Shown here: in pieces, positions 35,948 to 49,054 of the stretch
Position numbering within the stretch: the stretch's first letter is position 1
Layout: each line of letters starts with the position of its first letter
Source of the DNA: Carnegiea gigantea
Lineage: Eukaryota > Streptophyta > Magnoliopsida > Caryophyllales > Cactaceae
Length of the DNA: 64,000 nt
Direction: 5' to 3'
NCBI GenBank assembly: GCA_029747015.1
Contig: JAKOGI010000104.1
Location: forward strand, 731,501-795,500
Made by a program: the position numbers and the translations under genes
The notes under the pieces: generated by a model
The model's database searches: none
Told to the model about the DNA's origin: nothing
Seen by the model: only the letters and a program-made list of their open reading frames with translations

Positions 35948-37137
35948 CTATTTGTTGCGTAGCTGCTTGATCCTGTGATCTAGTATTTGGACAGGACGCT
36001 CCTCATATACTAGATCTTCAGTAATTTCGATAGGTTTAGATATAATGGTATGGTCTGAATCTGGAATGTATTTTCGAAGTTGAGAGATATGAAACACGTT
36101 ATGCACGTGCTCAAGTTTGACAGGCAACTCTAGACGATAAGCGACGGGATTCAACCTTTCAATGATTTCATAAGGTCCAATATACCTTAGACTCAATTTG
36201 CCCTGTACTCCGAACCTCTTGACACCTCTAGTTGGTGAAACCTTCAGAAAAACTTTATCACCTACTTGAAACTCTAGAGGTCGTCTTCTTTTGTCTGCAT
36301 AACTTTTTTGTCGGCTTTGGGCAACCCTAATATGTTCCTGAATCTTTCTTATGGTCTCAGTGGTCTCTTGAATCATTTTAGGACCTATAATAAGTGCCTC
36401 ATCCAAATCACTCCAGCACAACGGGGTTCTATATTTTCTTCCGTACAGGGCCTCAAATGGGGCCATTTTGATGGTGGATTGATAGCTGTTGTCATAAGAG
36501 AATTCCACCAAAGGTAAATCATCTTCCCATTTCCCTTGAAACTCTAATACACAAGCTCTCAACATGTCCTCCAAAATTTGATTCACCCTTTCAGTTTGTC
36601 CATCAGTTTCTGGGTGATAGGAGCTACTGAGTTTAGTTTGGTTCCAAAGACCTTTTGAAGTGCTTACCAGAAACGTGCTTGGAATCTTTGATCCCTATCT
36701 GAAACTATATCTAAAGGAATCCCGTGCAGACGGACTATCTCTTTAACATATAGTTGGGCTAGTCTTTCAACTCCCCAAGTATCCTTAATTGGCAAGAAAT
36801 GAGCCGACTTCATGAATCGATCAACTATAACCCAGATAGTATTCTTTTTCGAGGCAGAAAGGGGTAAACCCATAACAAAGTCCATTGAGATCGAATCCCA
36901 CTTCCAAGTGAGAATTTCTAAAGGTCGTAGTTCACCCACAGGAAGTTGATGCTCTGCTTTAACTTTCTGACAAATTAGACACTTATCCACATATTCTGCA
37001 ACGTCCTTCTTCATATTATTCCACCAAAAATATTGTCTCAGATCTCTGTACATCTTGGTGCCTCCTAGATGCACTGAATAACGAGTATTGTGAGCCTCTT
37101 CCAGTATCTGCTTTATTAACTCCCCATTTTCGGGCAC
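35948..37137 (-). pseudogene. Gypsy integrase with one internal stop
   Basis: Two in-frame pieces (37137-36664 and 36586-35948) are separated by a TAA just after DRDQRFQARFW. Visible: the HHCC zinc-binding region (HLGGTKMYRDLRQYFWW, CLICQKVKAEHQ), first Asp in SISMDFVMGLP, second Asp in DIVSDRDQRF, the Glu region downstream (NQILEDMLRACVLEF follows it), and the GPYEI/VFHISQLRKY C-terminal module. All domains of a retroviral-type integrase are present, so damage is limited to the stop. Confidence 0.9.
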
Positions 37138-37178
37138 ACATAGGCGATTCTGGAACCGCAGAGTCCCATCCTCGTGTA

Positions 37179-37765
37179 CTACAAATCCCGGAGACTTCCT
37201 TTCTCTAAATTTTGTTTTATTCTTTGGAGTTCAGGATCACTTTCTTGGTTCAGTCGAATTTCTTCCACTAGAGAAGACTGTACAATAAGTGCCGATAATT
37301 GAGCATTCATTTGCCCGTGGGATACTAATTGAATCCCAAAGTCCTCAAGTTCTCTTAAGAGATCCAATTGAGTAATCACCACAGTGTTCGAGCTATGTTG
37401 CGCCTTCCTACTCAGGGCATCCGCCACCACATTTGCTTTACCAGGATGATATTGAATCTGCAAATCATAGTCTTTAAGAAACTCAAGCCAACGCCGTTGT
37501 TTCAAATTGAGCTCCTTCTGGGTGAAGATATACTTTAGACTTTGATGATCGGTATAGATCTTGCACGATACCCCATATAAATAATGTCTCCAAATTTCAA
37601 TGCAAAGATCACGGCTGCTAATTCCAGGTCATGGGTAGGGTAGTTTTTCTCATATGGCTTGAGTTGTCGAGAGGCATAAGTTACTACTTTGTCCTCCTGT
37701 ATCAGTACGCATCCCAAACCGTTCTTCGAAGCGTCACTATAAACAGTATACTCCTTTCCTTCCAT
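37179..37765 (-). pseudogene. Gypsy RNase H, frameshifted
   Basis: The first part (37765-37535) shows [20 protein letters not shown] and the conserved [15 protein letters not shown] frameshift at about 37590 then moves the reading frame; the end (37505-37179) resumes with [21 protein letters not shown] and [11 protein letters not shown]. The domain removes RNA from the RNA:DNA hybrid during reverse transcription. Confidence 0.88.
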
Positions 37766-37810
37766 TGGTAACGTTAGGATTGGGGCGGTAGTTAGTCGCT
37801 GTCTTAGCTC

Positions 37811-38613
37811 TTAGAAAGTTTTCTCACACCTTTCAGTCCACTCAAACTTATTCACCTTTTTCAGTGGATTGGTCAGTGGTGAAGCTATTTTCGAAAAGTC
37901 CTTGACGAACCTTCGATAATAACCTGCTAAACCCAGAAAGCTTCTAATCTCAGTGACATTGGTAGGCCTTGGCCATTCTGTGATTGCTTTCACCTTTTGG
38001 GGTTCAACTTTAATTCCTTCTTTGGTAATCACATGTCCCAAAAATACCACTTCCTCTAACCAAAATTTACATTTCTTTAATTTGTCATAAAGTTGATGTT
38101 TCCTCAAAGTTTGCAATACTATCCGCAATTGATCAGCATGTTTCTCCTTGTCCCTAGAATAAATAAGGATATCATCTATGAATACCACTACAAAATTGTC
38201 TAAATAAGGTCTGAAAACCCTATTCATAAGGTCCATGAAGGCTGCAGGAGCATTAGTGAGACCAAAAGGTATCACTGTGAACTCATAGTAACCATACCTG
38301 GTCCTAAACGCTGTTTTAGGAATGTCCTCAGGCTTAATCCTAAGTTGATGGTACCCTGACCTCAAATCAATCTTAGAGAATACTCCTGCTCCTTGTAGTT
38401 GATCAACAAATCATCTATTCATGGCAGAGGATATTTGTTTTTGATGGTAATCTTGTTCAACTTCCTGTAATCAATACAGAGTCTTAAGGTTCCATTCTTT
38501 TTCTTGACAAATAACACTGGAGCACCCCATGGTGACACACTTGGCCTAATAAAGCCCTTCTGTAACAGTTCATCTAGTTGAATCTTTAATTTCTTAAGCT
38601 CAGTTGGGGTCAT
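37811..38613 (-). pseudogene. Gypsy reverse transcriptase, one internal stop
   Basis: Pieces 38613-38419 and 38365-37811 are separated by a stop at about 38414. Visible: [74 protein letters not shown] and the catalytic box [10 protein letters not shown] (I-D-D form), then [20 protein letters not shown] and the connection region [13 protein letters not shown]. The catalytic residues are intact. Confidence 0.92.
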
Positions 38614-38955
38614 ACGATACGGGGTTTTCGAAAAAGGTTGGTCCCCAGAAATTAATTCGATTCTAAAATCAATTTCCCTTTGTGGGGGTGGTTCTGGTAA
38701 CTTCTCAGGAAAAACATCTTTAAATTCACAAACTACAAATATATTCTCCGCTTTTTCTTCTTTCGTTTGGGTGTCAATAGCATAACATCAATATCCAATA
38801 CACTCCTGACATAACAACTTACTTGCTTTCATAGCGGAAATCAAAGAACAAGATTTTGTCTTTCTCTGCCCATAAAAACACACTTTTCTCCCTTTTTCAT
38901 CCTTCAAGATAACCTTAAGATCTTCACAGTCAATTTTAGCTCCATAAGTGTGCAA

Positions 38956-39330
38956 CTAATTCATCCCTAAAATGATATCAAAATCAGACAAGTCAAATTG
39001 AATCAAATCCACAGGGAAAGTAGCTTCACCAATGATAATGGGGACAAGTTCATAAGATTGGGGGCACTTAATCACAGAATTATTGGGTGGCTTAATTCTA
39101 TAATTGGTTTCCATCCTCTTGTTCTCCAGGCTTAATTGTATAGCAGATCGGGTAGATATAAAAGAATGAGTGGTGCCCGAATCAAATAATACACAAAATG
39201 GCTTTGAATTTAAAAAGAGAGTTCCAGTGACTATCGTACCAGAGATAGCAGCTTCCTTTTTGTTCATCACAAATGCCCTTCCTGCAACTGCAGGCCTTGC
39301 AGGTAGGGGTCCCTGGCGGGGCGGAGCCAA
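38956..39330 (-). pseudogene. Gypsy aspartic protease
   Basis: The active site VLFDSGTTHSFIS is intact, followed by the flap region and the C-terminal FDIILGMN. A stop follows at once (38953-38955), in the usual IILGMDWL position, so gag-pro is cut off from pol. Between 38620 and 38955 lies the protease-RT linker, with a further stop. Confidence 0.9.
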
Positions 39331-39371
39331 GGGTTTTGCTACGCCCTTGTCTACAGCTTTCAGTTATCGGG

Positions 39372-40368
39372 GGCATGCAGCGATGAGGTGTTCAGGACTT
39401 CCACACCACATGCATTTGTTAGTGCCAACTCGGCATTCAGGAGTGGTGTGATTTATTCTTCCACACTTCGCACAGGGTGCTGTCAAGCCTGCAAGACGGC
39501 TCTTAGAGGGAACAGGAGTAGGTTTCTTCTGGTTCTGCTAATTCTGGTTCACACTCTCACTTGGAGTCCCCCGCTCAAACCCCTTTCTCTTATGGTTGAT
39601 TGGATTCAGTGTCCTCAACTCCGTCTTCACTCGTTCCACTTTAGCGGCTCGCTCGTACAGTTCTTGGTAAGTCAGAATGGGTTGCCCGGCTAACTGGTTT
39701 CGAATGTAGAAGGCCAAACCCTCTTCAAACCTTCTCATCTTTAACCTTTCAAATGACACAAATTCAGGGACAAACCTAGATAGTTCTGTGAACTTACTAG
39801 CATACTGCATCACTGACATACTATCGCTCATTTTCAACTCCATAAATTCCTTTTCCTTTTGCCTTTGCACCACAACTGGGTAAAATTTCGCCCTCAACTC
39901 TGCTAAAAATTTACTCCAGGTGAATTCAGGCCCTAGAAGCTTATCCTTCACAGTATTCCACCAAATGTCAGCTTCACCTGACAAATAATATGTCCCAATG
40001 TTCATTTTCTTTTCCTCTAGTACCTCAACTACTGTGAAAACTTTCTCCATTCCCCTTATCCATTCCTTTAGTACTATTGGATCATTCGATCCATTATAAA
40101 CTTTAGGGTTGTGCCGTGCTACCATATCTGCCAATTTATCCTCTTTAGGAGGGGTTTCAGCAGGTACCTGGGGAATCCGCTTCATTAATTCAGCAACTAA
40201 GGTTGGCCAATAACTCAGATTTCCTAAGTTGCTAGCTAATACAGAGGGCAATGGTGGCCTATCACCATGTTGTGGCTCCTGGCAAGAGGCTTGATCACCC
40301 GATCCCTGGCCTTGTTCCATATTGTCCTCTACATGAACCTCCATGTTATTGTGTACTGACTGGGACAT
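39372..40368 (-). pseudogene. Gypsy gag with two CCHC zinc knuckles, one stop
   Basis: Starts at 40368 (MSQSVHNNMEVHVEDN). The gag core is clear: LKEWIRGMEKVFTVVEV, YYLSGEADIWWNTVKD, WSKFLAELRAKFYP, KEKEFMELKMSDSMSVMQYA and FEEGLAFYIRNQLAG. A stop at about 39535-39537 separates this from two knuckles, CAKCGRINHTTPEC and CMWCGSPEHLIAAC, both with complete CX2CX4HX4C spacing. Gag packages the RNA into virus-like particles. Confidence 0.92.
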
Positions 40369-40791
40369 TCTGATTATACATTAAATAAAGCAATTCAAAC
40401 ACTGGAACCTCCAGACATATCAGATAAACATTCCCAATAAATACATAGGAGATGGCTCGAAGATTATGTCATAACTCAAAGCATCATCATTTCATTTCAA
40501 AACTGCTTACTTACATACATAGTTGATTTATATACATGAGCAACAAAAGCAGATTACACCTAGCTGAGTAAGCAAGACTAGCTCTGACTCCTACCCTATC
40601 ACTAAATACTAAATAGCCCCTAGACACTAGGCCTATCGCATAACCAAAAAGAGGTATGGACCATGTCATCACGGTCGGAGAGGATTGGACTAACTATGTA
40701 CAATGTCAGATGCTCCACAAAATGTAATTATCCAATCCAACCAAACCATATCTACATACAGGGCTCAAAATGAAAACCACTAGACCAGCCT

Positions 40792-41483
40792 CTAGAACCA
40801 CCTAACGATCCCTAGATGGATCGTAATCTGGGTCAGACTCATCATCAGGTTCTTCACCCGAATCGAAGCTGCTCGTAGATGCCTCTGACTCGGCATTATC
40901 AACCTCCTGTTGAACTTGTAGCTCATGTCCTCCTCTAAATCCACCATCAAATCATCCGCCTCTTGTTCCTCTTGCTGCTCTATTCCCATCTCATCACTGT
41001 CTTGATCCTCCTCGGGATAATCCTCCTCTGGATCGTCCTCCTCTCCCTGGTGGTCCTTATCCCCAGAACTAATCACCACTACTTCTGGGGTCCTCTCGCT
41101 GGTGCTGGTACTGGGGCTACAGGTGGGGGATGGACCTGATGTAGGGGAAAGATGTGCTGAAAAGTTTTCATAGTAATTCCCCTCAATTCAAACTCCTCTC
41201 TCAACAACAGCTCTGTAGTGAGAGTCGTCCACGCCCCCTGGGCCTGAAACCTAGGCCCGTCCAAGCCTGGATTCCCTGTCATCATAAAGTCGTGGTAACG
41301 TCGCCTAAACTCCACCCACGGGCCAACCGGGGGTAAAGACCTAAGCAGTCTCTGTGCACGGACCATAATACTGTGGAACTCAGGGTAAGGGTCCTGTGCA
41401 TGTGCTTCCATACTCATATGTAGCAACGCAATGTAAGCTATTATAGATCCCCCCGGTAGCATATTAACGCCATAAGGATCCAT
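40792..41483 (-). pseudogene. Extra ORF upstream of gag in the Gypsy element, function unknown
   Basis: Located in the 1.3-kb leader between the primer-binding site and gag, same strand. The first part (41483-41079, MDPYGVNMLPGGSIIAYIAL) holds a predicted helical region and a proline-rich end (HPPPVAPVPAPARG). A one-base shift near 41085 joins it to a second frame (from VVVISSGDKDHQGEED) that is very acidic (DDPEEDYPEEDQDSDEMG). Together they would make a protein of about 230 residues. I do not recognise a family. Its open length and clear composition argue against chance. Confidence 0.55.
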
Positions 41484-41680
41484 CTAATAAAGAAAACACA
41501 TATATGAGAGACATGCATATCCATAAACGAGAAGCATACAAATGGAAGCAACTAGCAGTCTAATATCGTTATTACACTCCTAATATCAATCTAGCAATAT
41601 ACGATAGCCCCCTCACTACAACCATTCTCACCCTATAGTTTCTAACTCTAACTCTACATTCCTCAAGAAAATCTCAACCT

Positions 41681-41693
41681 GGCTCTGATACCA
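41681..41693 (-). other. Primer-binding site of the Gypsy element (initiator tRNA-Met)
   Basis: The minus strand reads TGGTATCAGAGCC four bases inside the 5' LTR, matching the 3' end of initiator tRNA-Met. Confidence 0.94.
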
Positions 41694-41697
41694 AATC

Positions 41698-44378
41698 TGT
41701 AACGCCCCAAATATACATGATTCATTGCCTGCATTCGCTTACTTGCATTCACCTGCTTAAGGTTATCAATAAGATATAATAACTCAATGAACGGGGCGTT
41801 ACCGCCGTCCACGAAGGACAAGGCTTCCGTTATACATGAAAACTTGTCATAAACCAAAGGTTACCCTATAAAGGGGCATTCACCATCATAATCACTCAAA
41901 CCATTAAGTTATATACAAAAAGGCTCTAACATCCCAAGGATAACACCAACTTACATAATTCAGTTCAGAAATACAGTTGTAACATCAAAATACATAATTC
42001 AGTTTAAATATACAGTAGACACTCCAAAATACATCACAATATGCCAAGATAGCATCTTACCTCTCCCACACCGTCAACCACATGAACGGTCTTGTCTCAT
42101 TTATCACCTCCGGCCTCCCTGCCCGCTTGAGGGCGGTTCACTGAACATTTTTCTAAAAGAAAACATAAAACATTTCGAACTTTGAGTCAAAGCTCAGTAC
42201 ATGCACCCCTGTACTGATAAAAATTCACTGAAAAGTTATTTGGGCTCGCTTGCAATTCATTTTAATTAAAAACAGGGAATGAGATCCATATAAAACTGTA
42301 TTGCCACTTATTATCTGTTATGCACCCCTTAGTAACTGTTACGATCTATGAATAGGTGTACACCTGCCAAGCCGACTGAGGGACCTGGCCTGAAGCCGCG
42401 CGGGTAATTGGAGGGCAATGCCTTGTAACTGATAACTGACGGGGTTACTAATTATGTGATGAAGCACTGATTAAAATGATTCATTGATGTGTTTACCAAA
42501 ATATTATGATTTCGATAAATACGTGCTGATTACTAAAGATACAGGCAATGAACATACCTGAAAGTTTTAAATGCTAGTTCACAGAGGAATGAGATGCACT
42601 AAAGTGAAGGAAATGAAAGCTTAGACCTTGATTCTGTTCAAAGGTTCATTATAGGAACATGAGGTCAGAACGATCTTGTTCTTATAATAGATAATTTTAA
42701 ATAAAACTGGCTTATGAAGAACTTTTACACACCAGTTCAATGATTAAACCAAAAAAAAGGCGACATAAACCAAAGAAATGTGATGTAAGGCACGGTAGCA
42801 AGTTTAGAGCATAAGGGCTTGCAAAGAGGGTACGGAAAGAATAATTCACAACTTAAACTCCCGACCTCAAAATGAGACGTAAGACCCCAATATAAACAGC
42901 TTAGGAAGTCCTCTATAACTTTTATTAAGGACACGAAACTTGATTTCCTTGAAAGGTTGCATAAAATGGGGTTAGAACTCCAACATGCCAGTTTGCAGTG
43001 CTGGAAAATCCATTCTACCTAGGTTCAGTAAAAAGGCCATAACTTCCTCCACAGACCTCGGATTAATGCGATTCAAAAGCCATTTTAAAGCTAGCAGTTC
43101 TACCTACCAAAAATCACAATTTTTAGCTAGGCCGATTATTACCAGTTTCGTTCCAAAGTGTGTCCTGTTTTTCTGAAAATTCCAGCAACACTGCTTTAGT
43201 GTGTTCCTTCATTTTTTTACACCAATCCTCAACTTAAACTCTTTCTTAAGAGTATGTAAACACACTTTAATACATCTCAACCTCACACAAAAATACCATA
43301 CATAATTTCTCATCATATTCATATCAAATAAAACTCCTTTTCTAGTCACATATACACACACATCTCAAATTTACCATTAGTTGATCCAAATCTTGCATTT
43401 TGGACAAAACCCTAACTTTGGGTCACTTTGAACTCACTCCCAACTTTTCAAAACACCATAAACAACATAATAAACTTCAATATATTAAGAGATAAGCAAA
43501 AACAAGGATACATCAATCAGTAAACAACACTTGAACAATAAGCTTGCATGACTACGATGAAACCCTAACCCTAGCCTCATCTAATTTCAACTCCAACATG
43601 ATCCATCAACTAGATGATTCTTAATACCATAAGAATAGCATAATCCATCACTAAAACAACCAAGATAATAAATAAAAACCAACAAGATCAAGAATCAAAA
43701 ACAAATTAAGCATAGGAGGTGAAAAGAATACTCACTTTGAGCTTAAAAAGAAGTAGAAATGATGCTTGGTGCTTGAAGGAGGGAGAGGGATGGTTGGGGT
43801 GGTGAGTGGTGGTTGTTTGGTGGCTGAAATAGTGATGGTGCTGCTGCTCTCTCTGTTGGCTGTGGCTTAGAGGGAAGGAGGAGAGAAAATAGGAGAGAGA
43901 AAGTATCTTGAAATTGCTTGGTGTAAAATGAAGTTAAATGTAAATTTTTGCAATTTATATGAGGCTTTTACTTGGCTGAAAATAAAGGTAGAAAATTCAA
44001 TTTTATTAAGCTTAATTAAGGCTTAATTAAGAGAGTTTAGCTAAACAAATGAGGGTCAAGTCTTGTTGGGTCGAAATTGGCCTTAAACGGGCTCGGGTTT
44101 AGCAAAAGAACTGAAACCGGGCGCGTTTGCGAAATTTTTTTTTCCCCAAAATGTTTGTGATTGTCATAAAAATAATTACATCGCTTAATTCATAAATATC
44201 AAGGCCTATCAAGGCCTAATATCGATAATTTCAAAAAAACAAAAACCCGAATTGCAAGGTAAGGGCTCATTAGGTTTTCCCACTTGAAATAACAAAGAAA
44301 ACGATGATTGAAATGTGATGAAATTAATAATATAGATTAATAAAATGAATAAATATAATTTAAGATTGGACTATTACA
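41698..44378 (-). repeat. 5' LTR of the Gypsy element
   Basis: Copy of 33102-35783 with a few per cent difference by eye. It lies next to the primer-binding site and is followed on the + strand by the right target duplication TGAAA. Confidence 0.95.
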
Positions 44379-47300
44379 TGAAAGAACTTCCAAACAAGTT
44401 TCAGAAGAATTCTCGACTTGGAGAGAAGATAAGCAACAAAAAAAAAAGGAGGTTTTGAGAGAAGTTCTTGACATGTTTTGAACTTGCAAACGTGACCATG
44501 GGAAGGGTGCACAATGTTGACTAATAAGGGCCCAAGCAATATGTGCTCTCCGCTTTTGTAGACTATCTTGTCTCAACATTATTTTATTAGACAAGTGGTA
44601 GGGGGGCCGGAGCTCACTGACCCTACTTAAATCCGCCCCTGTTCCTCTCCCACCTCCTCGTCGAATTATTGAGCAATAGGAGGTAATGTCTTTAGATCCT
44701 TTTCCCTCTTTGATGAAATTTATATTCTTCTTTGTTGGATTGAATGTGCAAAAGCAGTTTCAATATGATCGAAGTGTCTTGTGTTCGATCATGTGATTGG
44801 ATTATTGAAAATAATCTGGATATGATGTGATTGTATAAGTGTGATGAGTATGGAGCTTCCAAAAGTCTCATGAATATCTTGTGCATGTGTTCATTTGGGT
44901 GGTTTAATCAAGTGAAAGGTTTTGAAGTTGGAATAAGCTATTAGTTAGGGGAGTCACAATCAAAATCGACCAAAAATAAAGCTGACTTTAAGAATAAACG
45001 GGTGCTAATATATGAGTGCAACAATTATGGGTTTACACAAGTTGATACATCTGAAACCACTTACGTCAGATATGTACAGTCTCAGATACAATCATTTTAC
45101 CGAAACTGCATAGTTTGTACGTGAATTGTGCACGATTTTGTTCAAGTCAAACATTGAAGGCCTCATTATGACTGTTTCACTTCAAGGTTTGAATGAAGGA
45201 TGTAGTTTGCTTTTTGACTTTTATGTTGAATTTTGACAATGAACATGAAAGATATGATGTCTTTAAGTTGACTTAAAAATGTGTCCTATTTTGGAGAAAA
45301 GTGTTGCAAAGTTTATTATTATAGATGCTATCGTTGAAGCTTAAATGATTAAGCCTATTAGAAATGATAGTATGGTATATTAAAATTTGGCCAGAACAAT
45401 TGAGTGCATATAGAGTAGTAAAAATGAGTGATAAAGATCATGATGAACATCAATGAAACTGTATGACATAATGATTGGGGCTAAAAGTACGCATCTTGGA
45501 TTCCAAGTATTGGAAAAATTTTATGCCAAAAAAAGGAATGCCGAATGGAAATTGAAAAAGGAAGGATTTTAATTATGCCCAAGGAGTTATTGTAGATGCA
45601 TGGAAAGTATTTTGGGATGGATGAATGAGTACAAGTTATGCACATGAAGTATCAAGAGTGCTTGATTTTTAGATAATGAAAGGGTATATTCTCCTATATC
45701 TTATAAAATAAAAATGAGGATATACTTATATGTGTACGAAATGGTTAGTGAGGAAATAAACTTTCTAATAGCATAGGTGGTTTAAAGAATCTCAAAAACA
45801 ACCTCAACCAAATGATAAAGAGAAAACAGATACTCAATTACGAGGAAGTAGTGAGAGGACAATATGAGTCCAATTGGGTCAGTTGATGATGAGCTTTGGA
45901 GATCCTAGAAGGTACATGAATGTTTTGAAAGAGAAACTTTCAAATTTACTTACAAGAGAAGGGTCCATGAAGTACTAACACATTATGGGATAAATATGAC
46001 TCAAAGGAAGAAGAATAATTCTTTTTATGATTAGACTTGGATAAAGACATGAAATAAAGAAAGTGTTTCATATTCAAGCGAGCAAACACTGGGGGAAAAA
46101 GGGATCGTTGAGGGACTTCCATAAGTAAAGAGCTATAAGGAAAATTTAATCCATTGACATGGATAAGAGAACTCATACAAGACGGAATTGAATATCCCTA
46201 AGAATGTCTAAGTTAACAAAAGGTAATAAATTGAGAATACCCAATCTTCAAGCCTAAGTATGAATGAAGAGAGCCTTTGTTTATATTTACTCCTCTTATC
46301 ATGGGAGCATGTAAGCTATGAAGAAAGAACTAAAGTAAATGTGAAGGATAAGAGAACTATCTGAAGGAAGATCCCTTGACCAAAGTTTTAGGCTTTCATA
46401 TAGTAAACCCCAAAATTGAAATGACTACTTATGCAAGGTAGCAAAGGAAAAATGTGAGATTAATCGATCAAGAGATTCTTTAAGGAATTAAAGAGGAAAT
46501 GGACAAGGAATGTCAGTATTGAAAGGGAACTGTTCTATAAAGTATTACATAGAAGTATACGACTGCTTTCAAATGAGAATGAACACCTAAGAAAGGTTAA
46601 TGGACAAAAGAAGTCATAGTTTCTAAAGAAAGCATAGGTCGCAAAAGGCCAACTACAAAACCCATTGTGAGAATTCAATAAAAAAAAATTATGAATAGAA
46701 GTATGTAAGTAATTAAGGTTTACAATGTTTATTTATGCCATCGTGGCTAGTCACTATTTCAAGGAGGGAGAAATCTGAACCAATTGAAGAAAAATGATCA
46801 AGATAAGGAATAATATACATGCTTTTAAATGCAAACAAGGTCCTTCTATTATCTGTATCTTTTAAGTAAAGTTGCATACTTGACTGAAAAGTGATTGGAA
46901 ATTATTGTGAAGAAATGTTTTTTAAGCGGGCATCCTATCAAAAGTAAGGTGGAAAGAAATTGGGGCTCCTAAGAGGTGTACATACCCACTTAATTAAATG
47001 AAGGGCCCAAAAGTGTGCACCTCCAACTATCAAATCAAAAAGTTTAATGATGAGCTCATTGTGAAACAGGATCCCACCTACAGAAATTTTATGACAAGGG
47101 GGTTTATGAAAGTATAAAGAATGTATTTATGACCTTTTGAAAGAGAAAGAATTAAAAAATTGCTATGCAGCTCATTAATCTTGAAAGTATCATTTACGAC
47201 ACAGAGATTGGTGTACTGGGCTTCAGGCCTTTTGCTCACTCTTCGAAAATGTTTGATTTTTTTAGTTTTAGACGAAGAAGACTCACAGGAGACTGCTAGA

Positions 47301-48429
47301 AGGTAATGAAATGAAAGAGTAAATGTGGCATCAAGAGTGTGATGCATGGCTAATAAACGTAATGGTATCCATACAATCTAGTTGGCTCTTGTTCGATCAC
47401 TACACTAGACCCTAGGATGTGTTTATTCAGTGTTGATGTCGAACATATGATATGATTTCTTAGTAAAATGCATTTCCTAAATCATATAATAGAACTCCAA
47501 CTCCTAAGTAATGTTTTCTATAATGCATGATGTTTACCAAGTTTCTCTTCAACATGAATATACCTTTATGGTTTTTCAGAAAATGACTATTTCATATCAA
47601 GCGCTCTAGGAAGCTGAGCTTCATAAATGATGATTTTAGTTGAGATAAAAATTTAACCTCAAAAGTTTTTATCTTAAAAAAAATTTGCGGTTTTAAGAGG
47701 CTTGTTCCTCTCGAGGGACGGCGGTATTGCTCCAACTAAGAGTTTCTTTCCACTACATATCTTAAATTAGAAGAGCGTTTAGTGTAAATTTTATGTTTAA
47801 TAGTTAGGACGATATAGGTCTTTAAGCTAAAGGTTCCTTATTTGTTCTGTTTTGGTCTTCAAGTTTTGCTTTTGATATTTTGATTTACTTTTTTTTTTAT
47901 CAAACTTTTAATTTGTTACTCTGTTTTTATTGGGCAAAAATAGTGACTAATTATTGAAAAAGTATAAAATTAATTACAAAAAAAGAATATAATGAAATAC
48001 AAATCTCCAACATTTAGGAAACAAAGTGATGAACTTTATATTATATCGTAATAGTCGTGTCAAGTTGACCCGCTAGACCCCGATAAATTTTAGTTAAGAC
48101 AAATTATTTGGGTTAAATGGGTTAGCTAGTTTTGCTATATTAATTATATGTGCTAGATGAAGGTACATAATTTAAGTAGGTTAATTGTTGTGGGTTCTTG
48201 TGTGATTAAATGTGGTAATTTAAGCAAACTAATTTTAGAATTTTTCCTAAATTATTGAGTGAACGGGTGAAATTGGTTAAATTGGGCTTGATGTATGATG
48301 CTAGATTAAGTTAGAGCTAGTTAATGTACTTGGCCAAACTCAAATCTTTTCAGTAAGTTAGAAAGAACAGAGAAAAAAGCAATTAAGGCTCCAAAATAAA
48401 AAAATACGAAGAACAAGCGTTCTCATACC
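44379..48429. other. Intergenic DNA, no gene recognised
   Basis: AT-rich, with short broken open frames that match nothing I know. A TAAATCCGCCCCTG motif at about 44628 reads CAGGGGCGGATTTA on the other strand and resembles the end of a hAT-type MITE, but I found no partner. The stretch is probably old, decayed transposon sequence. Confidence 0.35.
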
Positions 48430-48439
48430 ACAAGGCGGA

Positions 48440-48890
48440 GGAATATTTTTTGACGGACTTTTTGACAAGAAAAAGTGATTTTTTAGACGGAAAACAAACT
48501 TTTTGACGAAAATTTTGATGGAAGTAATTTCCATCGAAAAAATCTTGGTCAAAATTGCTATTTCGACCGACCCGTCAAAAATACGGACGGAAAAATTTTG
48601 ACGAATTGACATTCCATCAAAATTCGCAGTGACAGCCTATATTGACGGACTAGCACCTCATCAGTAATACTGTGATGGAAATTTTGATGTACTGCCATCC
48701 CGTCAGAACATTTTTTGACGGAAAATTTAGACTGATTATCAAGTCCGTCAAAAGTGTGAAGTCAACGGGTTTTCTGCTGTGGCGAAATTTTTGACGGGCT
48801 TCTTGGCTAAACCTATCAAAAATTTTGACGGAAGCTGCAATTTTCGTCAAAATTTTTGACTGCGGTTGTCAAAAAATCTGTCATGATTAA
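48440..48890. repeat. Cluster of TTTTTGACGG/CCGTCAAAA motifs
   Basis: Many direct and inverted copies of TTTTGACGGA and CCGTCAAAA within 450 bp. Such clusters are typical of the subterminal regions of CACTA (En/Spm) elements, where the transposase binds. No CACTA end or transposase is seen, so the class is inferred. Confidence 0.6.
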
Positions 48891-49054
48891 GCCTGCATAT
48901 TTTTTCTATTCTAGCATTTCCAATTTAAGCAATGTCGAAGCACGTTAACAAACAAATGTCCGTCACAATGAATATTTTTAAATTAAAAATTCCAATGGGG
49001 GCCCTGTCTATGAATATGGTATTTTTTTTAAAATTAAAAAGATTAAGCTTGAGT

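Larger units (their letters stand above)
33102..44378 (-). mobile_element. Ty3/Gypsy chromovirus LTR retrotransposon (Tekay/Del-like), nearly full length
   Basis: 11.3-kb minus-strand element. Two 2.68-kb LTRs (TGTAACGCCCC...CTATTACA), a perfect TGAAA target duplication (33097-33101 and 44379-44383), a tRNA-Met primer-binding site and a polypurine tract are all visible. From right to left: an extra ORF, gag with two zinc knuckles, protease, reverse transcriptase, RNase H, integrase and a C-terminal chromodomain. This order and the long LTRs match the Tekay/Del chromoviruses. In the first ~170 bp of the LTRs I count four differences, all transitions, so the insertion is fairly recent. Coding is broken by several stops and at least one frameshift, so the copy is probably not autonomous. 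Confidence 0.95.

Noticed and set aside
44379..48420. Search for a fourth retrotransposon or gene in this stretch
   Set aside because: Short broken frames exist, but no gag, pol, transposase or host-gene motif could be read on either strand.
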